This document shows positions 27,246-34,525 of a DNA stretch of 64,000 nucleotides, piece after piece. The DNA comes from CAG-791 sp045130475 (GTDB taxonomy: Bacteria; Bacillota; Clostridia; Lachnospirales; Lachnospiraceae). The position numbers were made by a program, and so were the translations under genes. The stretch's first letter is position 1, and the number at the start of each line of letters is the position of its first letter. The DNA lies in assembly GCA_045130475.1 (NCBI GenBank), contig JBGUPU010000065.1, positions 1 to 64,000 on the forward strand, written 5' to 3'. The notes under the pieces are model-generated. The model searched no databases. It saw nothing but the letters and a program-made list of their open reading frames with translations, and was not told the origin of the DNA.

Positions 27246-27507
27246 GTCTGACTCCTTTCTGTATCAAATCAAACGAACGTTAAAACTGCTACTAATAATA
27301 TAGCACAGTATGATACTAAAATCAATGAGTTTTAATACTATTCGTATATACGTTAGATTTAATACTGCTCATTGCTCTGATATTGTGACAGCAGACTAAT
27401 AACGCTTTAGCGCAATCAGTCTGCTGTCTATGAAAAATGAAAGGAGTATATAGTCACAAGTGCGCACAATGGCAAGAATAAAGGAGCGGCGCACTTGTAC
27501 GAAGCTA
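27246..27507. other. Element intergenic region with two perfect inverted repeats
   Basis: GACAGCAGACT / AGTCTGCTGTC (27387-27397 and 27418-27428) and ACAAGTGCGC / GCGCACTTGT (27456-27465 and 27489-27498). The second follows the excisionase-like gene and may be its terminator. The first encloses TAACGCTTTA, which also occurs beside the right attachment core (31407-31416). The promoter of the recombinase genes should lie near 27250-27370, which is very AT-rich. Confidence 0.55.
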
Positions 27508-27693
27508 TTATGCAGAATCTTGTGTATTCAGATATTCAATCAGCCTTTCAAGATTCACCAGATATTTATTGCCCGCTTTTGTGTATACAATTTTGTTATC
27601 CCAACAAAGCTGTCTAATATAGTGTGCAGGCAGATTTGTGACTTTTGCAGTCTCATTTATTGTTAGCATTGTAGGGATTTTAATGTTATCCAT
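27508..27693 (-). CDS. Excisionase-like small DNA-binding protein
   Basis: A 61-residue protein with a winged helix-turn-helix of the excisionase/MerR-like kind: MLTINETAKVTNLPAHYIRQLC then KAGNKYLVNLERLIEYLN. Such proteins bend DNA and turn integrase toward excision, or act as small repressors. GAGGTTATTT precedes ATG 27693. It lies between the recombinase genes and the rest of the element's minus-strand genes, which suits a control point. The identification rests on the pattern alone. Confidence 0.75.
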   Translation of the reverse strand: MDNIKIPTMLTINETAKVTNLPAHYIRQLCWDNKIVYTKAGNKYLVNLERLIEYLNTQDSA

Positions 27694-27820
27694 AAATAAC
27701 CTCTATATTCATAAAACTGCTCAGAATCGTTTCTAAGCGACTTTAGCTCATTCGTGTGCAGATATACTAAAAACAGCGCAAAACTCAATACAGACGCTCT
27801 CAGACGCTTTGAACGACTTA

Positions 27821-28519
27821 TTACACGCTTCTGCTGTATAAATTCGCTTGTGCAGTGTGTGCAGTCAGCAGAACAGTGTCAAATTGATGCTTTGCAGACT
27901 CTGGAACGTCTGCCGATCCATAATCAGATAATCCGTGTCCGTCACCGATGATTTCTAACTTGTCGTGAACAGTGGTTAAAGCATCACTGTCAAAGAGATT
28001 AATCTCTATCGGGTCTTGAAGAATCAGACCGTTTACGGAAATCTTGTAAAGAATCTTCAATGCTTCCTCTGCAAACCATTTGTAGACATCTAACAGCTCT
28101 GCGGGTAAATGTATTTCAATCTTGTTCAATGCTAATGACTCTGGCTGTCTCTTGATGAAATCAGAGATAATGCGGAGCATGGTAAAGTTTGATTTATACC
28201 GTTCCACGAAGCCTTCAATTTCTGCCGGAGAAAGAGATATGCCAGACTCAAACAGAAATCTATCAGCAGTCAGATAACCGACATTCGGGAAATTCGCATT
28301 TGCAAGATAGCGGCGTACATTAGAAAAAATATTTTCAATTTCATTCTGGGCAGCCGTATATTGTTCTGCTTGCTTTGCTCTGATAGTGTTATTCTTTTCT
28401 TCTGCAATTTCAGGCATGTAATAATCTCGATTGCGTACAATCTGCTCATTACCTGCTTTCTGCTGTTCTAAGTATTTCTCCATGACTCTCTTCATCTGAT
28501 TAACGTACATATTCGGCAT
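27821..28519 (-). CDS. Element protein of unknown function (232 residues)
   Basis: A soluble, helical-looking protein starting MPNMYVNQMKRVMEKYLEQQ, with a charged coiled-coil-like N-terminal third (residues 5-60), and no recognisable domain. The stop codon of the upstream gene overlaps the first ATG of the frame (28534), but GGAGG lies inside that overlap and fits the ATG at 28519 better. Translation is thus coupled to the 102-residue protein. The middle segment (LSPAEIEGFVERYKSNFTMLRIISDFIKRQ) looks like an ordered helical bundle. I could not assign it to replication, packaging or control. Confidence 0.7.
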   Translation of the reverse strand: MPNMYVNQMKRVMEKYLEQQKAGNEQIVRNRDYYMPEIAEEKNNTIRAKQAEQYTAAQNEIENIFSNVRRYLANANFPNVGYLTADRFLFESGISLSPAEIEGFVERYKSNFTMLRIISDFIKRQPESLALNKIEIHLPAELLDVYKWFAEEALKILYKISVNGLILQDPIEINLFDSDALTTVHDKLEIIGDGHGLSDYGSADVPESAKHQFDTVLLTAHTAQANLYSRSV

Positions 28520-28533
28520 GATCATTACCTCCA

Positions 28534-28842
28534 TTATTTGTTTAATAGATTCTTTTCTTGTAACTTTGTAACTTTGGCACGACAGAGTAAAAACGGCTCT
28601 TCGATAATCGGTTCAGTCACAACAGAATCTTGACTTAATCCCGACGCTTCGATTGCTTTTGCTATGTCGTTATCATTCTCTGCAAGTGCAGTAAGATACT
28701 GTTGGTATCCTGTCAGGTTTTCTGTCTCTTCTGGGCGTCTGCTGAAATCAATAAAGATTGAGATTTCAGCCGTGCCGTAAACGCTATCTAATGACTTCAA
28801 TCTACAAACTTCTTTTTGTGCTTGCCTCAACAGCGTGTTCAT
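28534..28842 (-). CDS. Element protein of unknown function (102 residues)
   Basis: A small acidic protein, MNTLLRQAQKEVCRLKSLDS at its start, with no signal peptide, membrane helix or known motif. A G-run (AGGGGGTTTATGAAG) precedes ATG 28842. Its stop TAA shares bases with the next gene's first ATG, so the two proteins are likely produced together. Confidence 0.65.
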   Translation of the reverse strand: MNTLLRQAQKEVCRLKSLDSVYGTAEISIFIDFSRRPEETENLTGYQQYLTALAENDNDIAKAIEASGLSQDSVVTEPIIEEPFLLCRAKVTKLQEKNLLNK

Positions 28843-29029
28843 TCTTCATAAACCCCCTTTTTCCTGGACAGGTATAAAATTGACGCTCTTTTTTTTGACG
28901 CTCAAAAAATCTGAGGTCGAAAGCTATTTGTGCCGTCGTGTTTAGTGATGCTAAACATCGTGTATACACCCCCTATGCGCTAATATTCATATTTGTTAAT
29001 CTTTGTGTTCGAATTTACGAATCGCAGGC

Positions 29030-29395
29030 TCAAAGGTTCTGCTGTTCACTTCTTTGAATTTCTTTCAATTCTTCGATGTCACGGAAGAGGTCTTGTACAA
29101 CACTGTAATCTGTTAAAGTGTTCAGTATTTTGCAAGCGGCGTTATACTGCACAAACGGATTCGGATTATCCAGTAGCTGTACAAGTACATCAACAGCTTT
29201 TCGGGCATTTGCTGTCAGGTCTGCATAAACAGAATCTAATATTCTTTTTCTGTACTGCGATAATAAGGTCTGAAATTCTTCTGTATTCACACGCCGACAA
29301 ACTTGCTGTTTTGACATGTTCAGCTCTCGGGCAATATCAGCTTGTGATTGACCTGATAACATCATGCTGAGTAACTGGTCATTTGTGGCTTTCAT
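29030..29395 (-). CDS. TerS-like helix-turn-helix protein (phage terminase small subunit type)
   Basis: A 121-residue protein with an N-terminal helix-turn-helix (LLSMMLSGQSQADIARELNM then SKQQVCRRVNTEEF) followed by long helices (YADLTANARKAVDVLVQLLD; FVQYNAACKILNTL). This is the pattern of phBC6A51-type/small-terminase-like proteins, which bind DNA as oligomers and in phages select DNA for packaging. The same fold occurs in plasmid and satellite proteins without a packaging role. Its ATG overlaps the stop of the upstream gene (ATGA), so the two are coupled. No large terminase gene is present in the element. Confidence 0.72.
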   Translation of the reverse strand: MKATNDQLLSMMLSGQSQADIARELNMSKQQVCRRVNTEEFQTLLSQYRKRILDSVYADLTANARKAVDVLVQLLDNPNPFVQYNAACKILNTLTDYSVVQDLFRDIEELKEIQRSEQQNL

Positions 29396-29682
29396 GCTGT
29401 ATCACCTTCTTTCGGTTTAGCTGTAAAATCTGATATGAATCTATCTCTGAATACTTCGGCTTCATCATGTGGCAGATAGTATACAGACTTGAACGGCTCT
29501 TCGTTCTTTGTTCTCAGTAATACAGTCACTCTTGTTATGTGTCGTGCCTCTGCCTGTGATAACTTTATACTCTGCTCTGGATCATGTCGGGGATTGTAAC
29601 GATACAGCCGGCAGAGGGAGAGCAGATGTATATAGCAGAGGTCTATATCACTCACGCTTTTTATCCACGGTATGTTATACAT
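29392..29682 (-). CDS. Element protein of unknown function (96 residues)
   Basis: A small protein, MYNIPWIKSVSDIDLCYIHL at its start, with alternating hydrophobic and charged segments and no known motif. Its start lies eight bases before the stop of the 58-residue membrane peptide gene, and its stop overlaps the TerS-like start, so it sits in the middle of a translationally chained set. AAGGTGATAG precedes ATG 29682. Confidence 0.65.
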   Translation of the reverse strand: MYNIPWIKSVSDIDLCYIHLLSLCRLYRYNPRHDPEQSIKLSQAEARHITRVTVLLRTKNEEPFKSVYYLPHDEAEVFRDRFISDFTAKPKEGDTA

Positions 29683-29851
29683 TTGCTATCACCTTATCAA
29701 TCAGCAGAGCTATAACGAGTGCGGCGGATAAAGAAAGAGTCAAAATTTTATATCTAAATATCTGCAATTTCAGGTCTACAATGATTTCACTTGCTAACGG
29801 TAAATCACTATACTGCTTTCCATATATTTTTTTGCTCATCATATTCTTCAT
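29675..29851 (-). CDS. Small membrane peptide in the element (58 residues)
   Basis: A short frame, ATG 29851 to TAA 29675, with GAGG nine bases upstream. The product starts MKNMMSKKIYGKQYSDLPLA and ends with a single hydrophobic segment (YKILTLSLSAALVIALLIDK). Its end overlaps the next gene's start by eight bases, and the preceding gene ends 19 bases before its start, so it fits tightly in an operon. One basic head and one C-terminal membrane helix recall holin-like or regulatory small proteins, but nothing specific supports either. Confidence 0.65.
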   Translation of the reverse strand: MKNMMSKKIYGKQYSDLPLASEIIVDLKLQIFRYKILTLSLSAALVIALLIDKVIANV

Positions 29852-29870
29852 TATTTGTTACCTCGTAAGA

Positions 29871-30158
29871 TTAAAAAACTGGGTCTCCTGTAAGTGTCGT
29901 GTGAAACTCATTACAAACAACAGTAATGAATCTATCTGCTTCTTCGGCTTCTGTTGAACGGTAAAAATTGTAAGAATGAATCTGCTTATTCCCCGTCCTG
30001 CTGTTCTGGTAAAAGACACGAACACAGAACACTTTCTCCATCGGTTCGTTTTCAACTTTCCAGATGAAATAACTTGGACGCATTGCCATGAATGTAAAAA
30101 CATTCATTAGTGCAATATCACTTCTGGACTGTTTACGAATTTCATCATAGGACAACAT
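29871..30158 (-). CDS. Element protein of unknown function (95 residues)
   Basis: A small protein, MLSYDEIRKQSRSDIALMNV at its start, then FTFMAMRPSYFIWKVENEP and a polar C-terminal half (YNFYRSTEAEEADRFITVVC). No known motif. AAAGGAAGTACAG precedes ATG 30158. It heads the chain of small coupled genes that ends with the TerS-like protein. Confidence 0.65.
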   Translation of the reverse strand: MLSYDEIRKQSRSDIALMNVFTFMAMRPSYFIWKVENEPMEKVFCVRVFYQNSRTGNKQIHSYNFYRSTEAEEADRFITVVCNEFHTTLTGDPVF

Positions 30159-30245
30159 AATCTGTACTTCCTTTCTGTTAGAATTAAGTATTACTTGTTA
30201 GCTATATTAATAATATCGTTTTTGACTGCTCTCAAATCTTCTGGA

Positions 30246-30262
30246 AGTCGCATAAACACTGA
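30246..30262. repeat. 17-bp repeat inside the element, copy 1
   Basis: AGTCGCATAAACACTGA, repeated with one mismatch at 31368-31384. Both copies adjoin a CTCTCAGAG or CTCTGAGAG palindrome half. Confidence 0.65.
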
Positions 30263-30306
30263 CTCTCAGAGCTTTTCGGATAGAAAAAAGTTTGCAAAAT
30301 AAATAG

Positions 30307-30780
30307 TCATTCTTTAGCAAATTCCTTAAAATCAAACTCACCGCCAGAGCGTTCTATATCAGCTTGTCTAAATGAATATTGAACCCAGTTTTTTGCGTGT
30401 GCTCCGGTGCACGACCCTTTGCTTTCAACCTTGCAAATCTTCTTCCAGTAATGTAAATCAAGGTCATTTTTTATCTTATGTGCGGTACTATATGCGCTCT
30501 TGTCAGCATTGCCTTTGACAGATATATGCACATGCCCATCTACTTTCGACCCTTTGACAATCTTTCGTGGGCGACCCCTTTTCCCAGACCTGATAACGTC
30601 TTGTTTAGCTGTACTTGAATCTGTTGTGGAATAGCACGCCAGCCAAGACATATTATCTTTTTCACAAAAGTATCTTGTACGTCTTGTGATGTAGCTAAAA
30701 TCATCAATAGACAATGGCGTTATATTTACATGCAGGCCATATATAACTGCATCAAGGTCTGTAACTGTTCTCTTTTTCAT
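30307..30780 (-). CDS. Putative HUH-motif replication or nicking protein
   Basis: A 157-residue basic protein. It has a GRPRK patch (residues 69-73), then VDGHVHISVKGN with a His-hydrophobic-His pair at 83-85, and NWVQYSFRQADIERSGGEFD with Tyr135 followed by Arg. HUH endonucleases (rolling-circle Rep proteins, relaxases) use an HUH metal site and a downstream Tyr in a YxxK/R setting; the spacing of about 50 residues is compatible. No clear motif 1 was found, so the assignment is tentative. The ATG at 30780 follows the upstream stop by one base, with GGAG upstream. The strong palindrome at 31078-31131 is one gene away and could be its target. Confidence 0.5.
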   Translation of the reverse strand: MKKRTVTDLDAVIYGLHVNITPLSIDDFSYITRRTRYFCEKDNMSWLACYSTTDSSTAKQDVIRSGKRGRPRKIVKGSKVDGHVHISVKGNADKSAYSTAHKIKNDLDLHYWKKICKVESKGSCTGAHAKNWVQYSFRQADIERSGGEFDFKEFAKE

Positions 30781-30781
30781 G

Positions 30782-31048
30782 TCAAAGCTCCGCAGTAATA
30801 GATGTAAATTCGTTACCGTCTTTATACATCTCAGCGACTTCCTGACAGATAGAAAGAATCTCCTCTTTATCCACATCGTCACCAATAACGACTAAATCAA
30901 GAGCTTTTTCTTTGTCCTCACTTCTGCCGATAATGACAAAAGTAATATCAGAAAGTAAAAGAGTCTCAAATACGCTTTGCAGGACTTTTAACTGTTCATC
31001 GTCTGCATGTTCTGTATGAAAAACTGGGATTGTATACCCTCTGCCCAT
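30782..31048 (-). CDS. Element protein of unknown function (88 residues)
   Basis: A small acidic protein opening MGRGYTIPVFHTEHADDEQL, likely an alpha/beta fold (DITFVIIGRSEDKEKALDLV then VIGDDVDKEEI). AAAGGAGAAAAGC precedes ATG 31048, preferred to an upstream in-frame ATG at 31111 that falls within the palindrome. It is the first gene of the element's main minus-strand set; the HUH-motif gene starts one base after its stop. Confidence 0.65.
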   Translation of the reverse strand: MGRGYTIPVFHTEHADDEQLKVLQSVFETLLLSDITFVIIGRSEDKEKALDLVVIGDDVDKEEILSICQEVAEMYKDGNEFTSITAEL

Positions 31049-31077
31049 ATGCTTTTCTCCTTTCAGCAAAAAACAAA

Positions 31078-31131
31078 AAGCGCAGAAAGATTGCAGTGTC
31101 ATAACGCACACTGTGCAATCTTTCTGCGCTT
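31078..31131 (-). terminator. Strong palindrome with minus-strand T-run: attenuator, terminator or origin
   Basis: Eighteen-base perfect arms AAGCGCAGAAAGATTGCA / TGCAATCTTTCTGCGCTT with an 18-base loop that itself contains CAGTGT / ACACTG. On the minus strand the stem is followed by TTTTGTTTTTTGC and then by the ribosome site of the 88-residue protein. It thus reads as a terminator in the leader of the element's operon. A replication-origin hairpin is the alternative. Confidence 0.7.
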
Positions 31132-31300
31132 CTACCCGACTTTTTGCGCTTTACGATATTTTCATGCGGGTTTTTATCTCTGTAAGTATATTATCATAGA
31201 TTTCATAAATATGCAAGTGTAAATTTGAATATATTCGACTTGATGAATTTTTCAAGTTTGAGCAGTTTTTTGATAAAATCGGCAAGTAAAGTATTAAAAA

Positions 31301-31325
31301 AATAAGAGACAAATAAGCTACAAAA
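31301..31325. repeat. Element end repeat, right copy (possible integrase arm sites)
   Basis: AATAAGAGACAAATAAG followed by CTACAAAA; same orientation and 22 of 25 bases identical to the left copy at 25074-25098. It lies about 100 bases inside the right end. Confidence 0.8.
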
Positions 31326-31329
31326 TGAG

Positions 31330-31360
31330 AAAAAGCACTCTGCAATTAGAGTGCTTTTTT
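31330..31360. terminator. Terminator-like hairpin near the element's right end
   Basis: Arms AAAAAGCACTCT / AGAGTGCTTTTT with a six-base loop and T-runs on both strands. It would insulate the element from host transcription in either direction. Confidence 0.8.
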
Positions 31361-31367
31361 CTCTGAG

Positions 31368-31384
31368 AGTCGCATAAATACTGA
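31368..31384. repeat. 17-bp repeat inside the element, copy 2
   Basis: AGTCGCATAAATACTGA; one mismatch against 30246-30262. It lies 36 bases from the right attachment core. Confidence 0.65.
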
Positions 31385-31419
31385 GTATTTTACTAACGCT
31401 GTGTAGTAACGCTTTATCT

Positions 31420-31426
31420 CCATCGA
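31420..31426. repeat. Attachment core at the element's right end (attR)
   Basis: CCATCGA, identical to 24942-24948. The tadA frame resumes here as ATC GAG GAC. Confidence 0.8.
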
Positions 31427-31979
31427 GGACAACGCGGAACTCCAGATCCGGCACATCGAGAATCTCGTGCGTCTGGAGGCAAGGAACGCAAATGTGGAGG
31501 GATGCCGCCCTGTCAGCATCCGTGACCTCATCCGCTCCGCCCTGCGCATGCGCCCGGACCGGATCATTGTCGGTGAGGTCCGCGGGAGCGAGGCGATTGA
31601 TATGATACAGGCGATGAACACCGGACATGACGGATCCCTTTCCACAGGCCACGCAAACAGCGCACAGGATATGTTGGCCCGTCTGGAGACCATGATTCTG
31701 ATGGGCATGGATCTCCCGCTGCCTGCAATCCGGGGACAGCTTGCCTCTGCCATTGATCTGATCATCCATCTGGGACGCCTTAGGGACCGCAGCAGGAAAC
31801 TCCTTGAGATCTGTGAGGTCACAGGACTGGAAGACGGAGCTGTGATGACATCTCCCCTTTTCCGGTTCCGTGAAAACGGCGAAAAAGACGGAAAGATCCT
31901 CGGCAGCTGGGAACGTACCGGACAGCTTTTGTCCAGAGACAAACTGGCCATGGCAGGCGTGGAGTGCCCCTGGGCATAA
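31427..31979 (+). pseudogene. tadA: TadA/CpaF pilus ATPase, 3' part
   Basis: Resumes the ATPase right after the element with EDNAELQIRHIENLVRLEAR, then the Walker B region MRPDRIIVGEVRGSEAIDMI and the histidine box NTGHDGSLSTGHANSAQDML, and continues to a normal C-terminus. An in-frame TAA lies 14 bases before the right core, and no ATG with a ribosome site follows; the first possible start is a GTG at 31467. So no useful protein is expected from this half alone. The sequence is intact, without stops or frameshifts. Precise excision of the element would rebuild one gene of about 420 codons. Confidence 0.92.
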
Positions 31980-32044
31980 ATGCAGGGCACAAAACAACGG
32001 AGCAGGCAGAAGGGATAATACAGAATCCGGAAGAAGGGCAGAAA

Positions 32045-32818
32045 ATGAGACGAAGAGAAAGGACAAGAGAACGAAGAGTGAAAGGCAGACACAGGAAGAG
32101 CTCTGTCCGGCCGGAAAACCCCGTTTTTCTGCTGGAAGGTGCAGTGCTGATCGGTGTGATCGCCTATCTGTTTTATGACTCCCCTTTGGCGGCAGTATTT
32201 CTGGCTCCGCTCCTGGTTCCCTACTACAGGAGACGGAGCAGAGAGAAGCTGCACCAGGATAAAAAGGAGCTGTCTGCCCAGTTCCGGGAGGCGCTGGCGG
32301 CGGTCATCACAGCTCTGAAAGCGGGATATTCTGCAGAGAACGCATTCATCGAGTGCCTGCAGGAAATGCAGTTCCAGTTCGGTGAAAAAGCGATGATCAC
32401 ATGTGAAATGAAAAGGATCGGCAAGGGGATAGAGAACAGGATTCCCCTGGAGAAGCTCCTCGCCGAGTTTGCCGCGAGATGGCAGATCGAGGAGATCAGC
32501 GAATTTGCGGAGGTCTTCACGATCGCCCGCAGAAGCGGCGGCGATCTGCCGGAGATCCTGGGAAGGACTGCAGAAGTGATCCGGGACAGAATGGAAATAG
32601 ACACGGAGATAGATGTCCTCATGAGCAGCAGGAAGTTTGAGCAGAAAATCATGGAGGGCGTTCCGTTCTTTATCATTTTTTATCTAGGGCTGACTACAGA
32701 GGGATTCTTTTCTGTTCTTTATCACAATGCAGCAGGTGTGCTATTTATGACAGGCTGTCTTGCCGCGTATCTGGCGGCAGTCCTGATCTCGGACCGGATC
32801 ATGGCGATTGAACTTTAG
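32045..32818 (+). CDS. tadB: TadB-like pilus assembly membrane protein (T2SSF domain)
   Basis: A 257-residue protein: two membrane segments near residues 30-60, a cytoplasmic T2SSF domain (AQFREALAAVITALKAGYSA; ARRSGGDLPEILGRTAEVIR) and two C-terminal helices. TadB and TadC form the inner-membrane platform on which TadA works. A frame opening at 31964 overlaps the tadA end, but ATG 32045 with AAGGGCAG upstream gives a normal basic N-terminus. It lies directly downstream of the interrupted tadA, so the insertion, with its terminators, may also reduce its transcription. Confidence 0.85.
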   Translation: MRRRERTRERRVKGRHRKSSVRPENPVFLLEGAVLIGVIAYLFYDSPLAAVFLAPLLVPYYRRRSREKLHQDKKELSAQFREALAAVITALKAGYSAENAFIECLQEMQFQFGEKAMITCEMKRIGKGIENRIPLEKLLAEFAARWQIEEISEFAEVFTIARRSGGDLPEILGRTAEVIRDRMEIDTEIDVLMSSRKFEQKIMEGVPFFIIFYLGLTTEGFFSVLYHNAAGVLFMTGCLAAYLAAVLISDRIMAIEL

Positions 32819-32876
32819 AAGAACCGCCCTCTGATGAGGGCTGTGTATTTATCAATTTTTCATAGGAGGATGCGCA

Positions 32877-34472
32877 GTGGAGAAAGTAATTTCCGGAGTC
32901 TACACGGGATCGTATATTTTGTTTCTGTGCGCCTTTGCGGCACTCGCGGTCCTGTCCCTGGGCCAGGACCTTCCGGCGTATGCGCGGGATCCCCCCTTCC
33001 GGAGGCCTTTCAGAAGGATGGCTCAGTGGATGATCAGAAAGCTGGAAGCTTACAGGGACAGGCGCAGGAGGCGGGGAAAGGACCTGCTGGTCCCGGGAGA
33101 GGAGGGCGTGCGGAACGATCTCCGGATCCTGTACCCGTCATTGAAAGCCGGACGGGAGGAGATCCTGTACCGGATGGACAAGTTTGAACGGCTTCTGCTC
33201 CTTCTGTTTGCCGGCGTCCTGCTTGCGGGAGCAATCCATGTCCGGACTTTTTCCTCCGGCCTTCTTCAGGAGGACGGAAGTGTCCTAAGGGATGATACCG
33301 GGGGCGATGACCGGCAGCTCACGGTCGTTGCGCTTCCGGATCCGCCGCAGGAGGAAAAGCGGGGAAAAATAGAGGACTATGGGACATATACCGTCACCGT
33401 CCATGCAAGGCAGCTTACGAAAGAGGAAGCGCAGGAAAAGGCACAGGAGCTTCTGCAGCAGTTTCCGGACATCCTTCTGGGAGAAAATGCATCTGCGGAG
33501 CAGATCCGGTTCCCGCTGGTCATGCCGGATGCAGCGCAGGTGCAGCCTTTTACCCTTGCCTGGGAGAGCAGCCGGTATGCAGTCCTGGACACGGACGGAA
33601 GCATTTTCAACGAAGACTATTCGCAGGACCAGGCAGAGGAGGTCGAACTGACAGCCCTGCTGACATGCGGAGACTATCGCTTTCAGAAAAAAATGGACTT
33701 TGTGGTCCGCGCTCCTGTCCGCACGGAGCAGGAAATACGGCAGGACGCAGTCGGCAGGGCGCTTCTCAACGCAGAGAAGGAGAGCGCGGACAAAGAGAGT
33801 TTTATGCTGCCGGCTTCTGCCGGAGAAACCGCTGTTTCATGGCGGGAGAATGTCGAGGATGTGAGCGGCGGCATTCTGATCCTGGGGATTGTGGTCTGTC
33901 TTCTGTCATGGTATGCAGCCGACTATCGCCTGCATGAAAAGACACGGGAGAGAAACAGACAGCTCGCGATCGACTATCCTCAGCTCACGAGCAAAATCGT
34001 GCTCTATATGGGGGCGGGGATGAGTGTGCGCAATGTTTTTTACAAATGTGCGGAGGAATATCTGCAGAAGCGCACAGCACAGAAAAACCGGAAAAGCTCC
34101 GGCGGAAAAAAGCCGAGAGGGAAAAACAGGAAGAAGGCAGGACGATGGCTCTATGAAGAAGTGCTGCTGGTTTGCAATGAGCTGGACAGCGGAGTTCCGG
34201 AAGCCGATGCCTACATGCATTTCGGCAGACGGTGTCATCTGCGGCAGTACACAAAGCTGTGTACACTCCTGGTACAGAATCTTCGAAGGGGAAATGACAC
34301 ACTGCTGCAGGTTCTGCGGGAGGAGGCGGAGAGCTCCTTTGAAGAACGAAAAAATCTGGCCAGGGAGCTGGGGGAGGAAGCAGGAACCAGGCTCCTCTTC
34401 CCGATGATGATCATGCTCGGGGTCACCATGCTGATCATCATGGTGCCGGCTTACTTCAGCTTTTCCATGTGA
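32877..34472 (+). CDS. tadC: TadC-like pilus assembly protein with a large extracytoplasmic insert
   Basis: A 531-residue protein, much longer than the usual TadC of about 300. N-terminal membrane helices at about 10-30 and 105-120, then some 215 polar residues (about 125-340) predicted outside the membrane, a third helix (GGILILGIVVCLLSWYAADY), a cytoplasmic T2SSF domain (NRQLAIDYPQLTSKIVLYMG; LARELGEEAGTRLLFPMM) and a last helix. The insert contains two similar-looking beta-rich parts (YTVTVHARQLTKEEAQEKAQ) but no domain I recognise. GTG 32877 follows AGGAGG. The T2SSF part supports the platform role; the insert may contact the pilus or cell wall. Confidence 0.82.
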   Translation: MEKVISGVYTGSYILFLCAFAALAVLSLGQDLPAYARDPPFRRPFRRMAQWMIRKLEAYRDRRRRRGKDLLVPGEEGVRNDLRILYPSLKAGREEILYRMDKFERLLLLLFAGVLLAGAIHVRTFSSGLLQEDGSVLRDDTGGDDRQLTVVALPDPPQEEKRGKIEDYGTYTVTVHARQLTKEEAQEKAQELLQQFPDILLGENASAEQIRFPLVMPDAAQVQPFTLAWESSRYAVLDTDGSIFNEDYSQDQAEEVELTALLTCGDYRFQKKMDFVVRAPVRTEQEIRQDAVGRALLNAEKESADKESFMLPASAGETAVSWRENVEDVSGGILILGIVVCLLSWYAADYRLHEKTRERNRQLAIDYPQLTSKIVLYMGAGMSVRNVFYKCAEEYLQKRTAQKNRKSSGGKKPRGKNRKKAGRWLYEEVLLVCNELDSGVPEADAYMHFGRRCHLRQYTKLCTLLVQNLRRGNDTLLQVLREEAESSFEERKNLARELGEEAGTRLLFPMMIMLGVTMLIIMVPAYFSFSM

Positions 34473-34525
34473 GCAGATCTCCGGGTCATGGAGAGGAACA
34501 ACTGACAAGAGCAAAAGGAGGAAAT

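Larger units (their letters stand above)
24949..31426. mobile_element. Integrative element of about 6.5 kb inserted in tadA
   Basis: The boundaries follow from the tadA frame: host sequence stops at CCATCGA (24942-24948) and resumes at the same 7 bases (31420-31426), giving a 6478-bp insertion. All clear genes inside run on the minus strand: tyrosine integrase at the left end, serine recombinase, excisionase-like protein, two unknown proteins, a TerS-like protein, a chain of small proteins, an HUH-motif protein and an 88-residue protein near the right end. The element is plainly more AT-rich than the host and uses different codons, signs of transfer. No conjugation, capsid, portal, lysis, resistance or toxin-antitoxin gene was recognised. 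It could be a mobilisable island or a phage-satellite-like element. Confidence 0.93.

Noticed and set aside
28940..28956. Small palindrome GTTTAG/CTAAAC in the element as a CRISPR or att-like repeat
   Set aside because: Single copy with short arms; no spaced array anywhere in the window.
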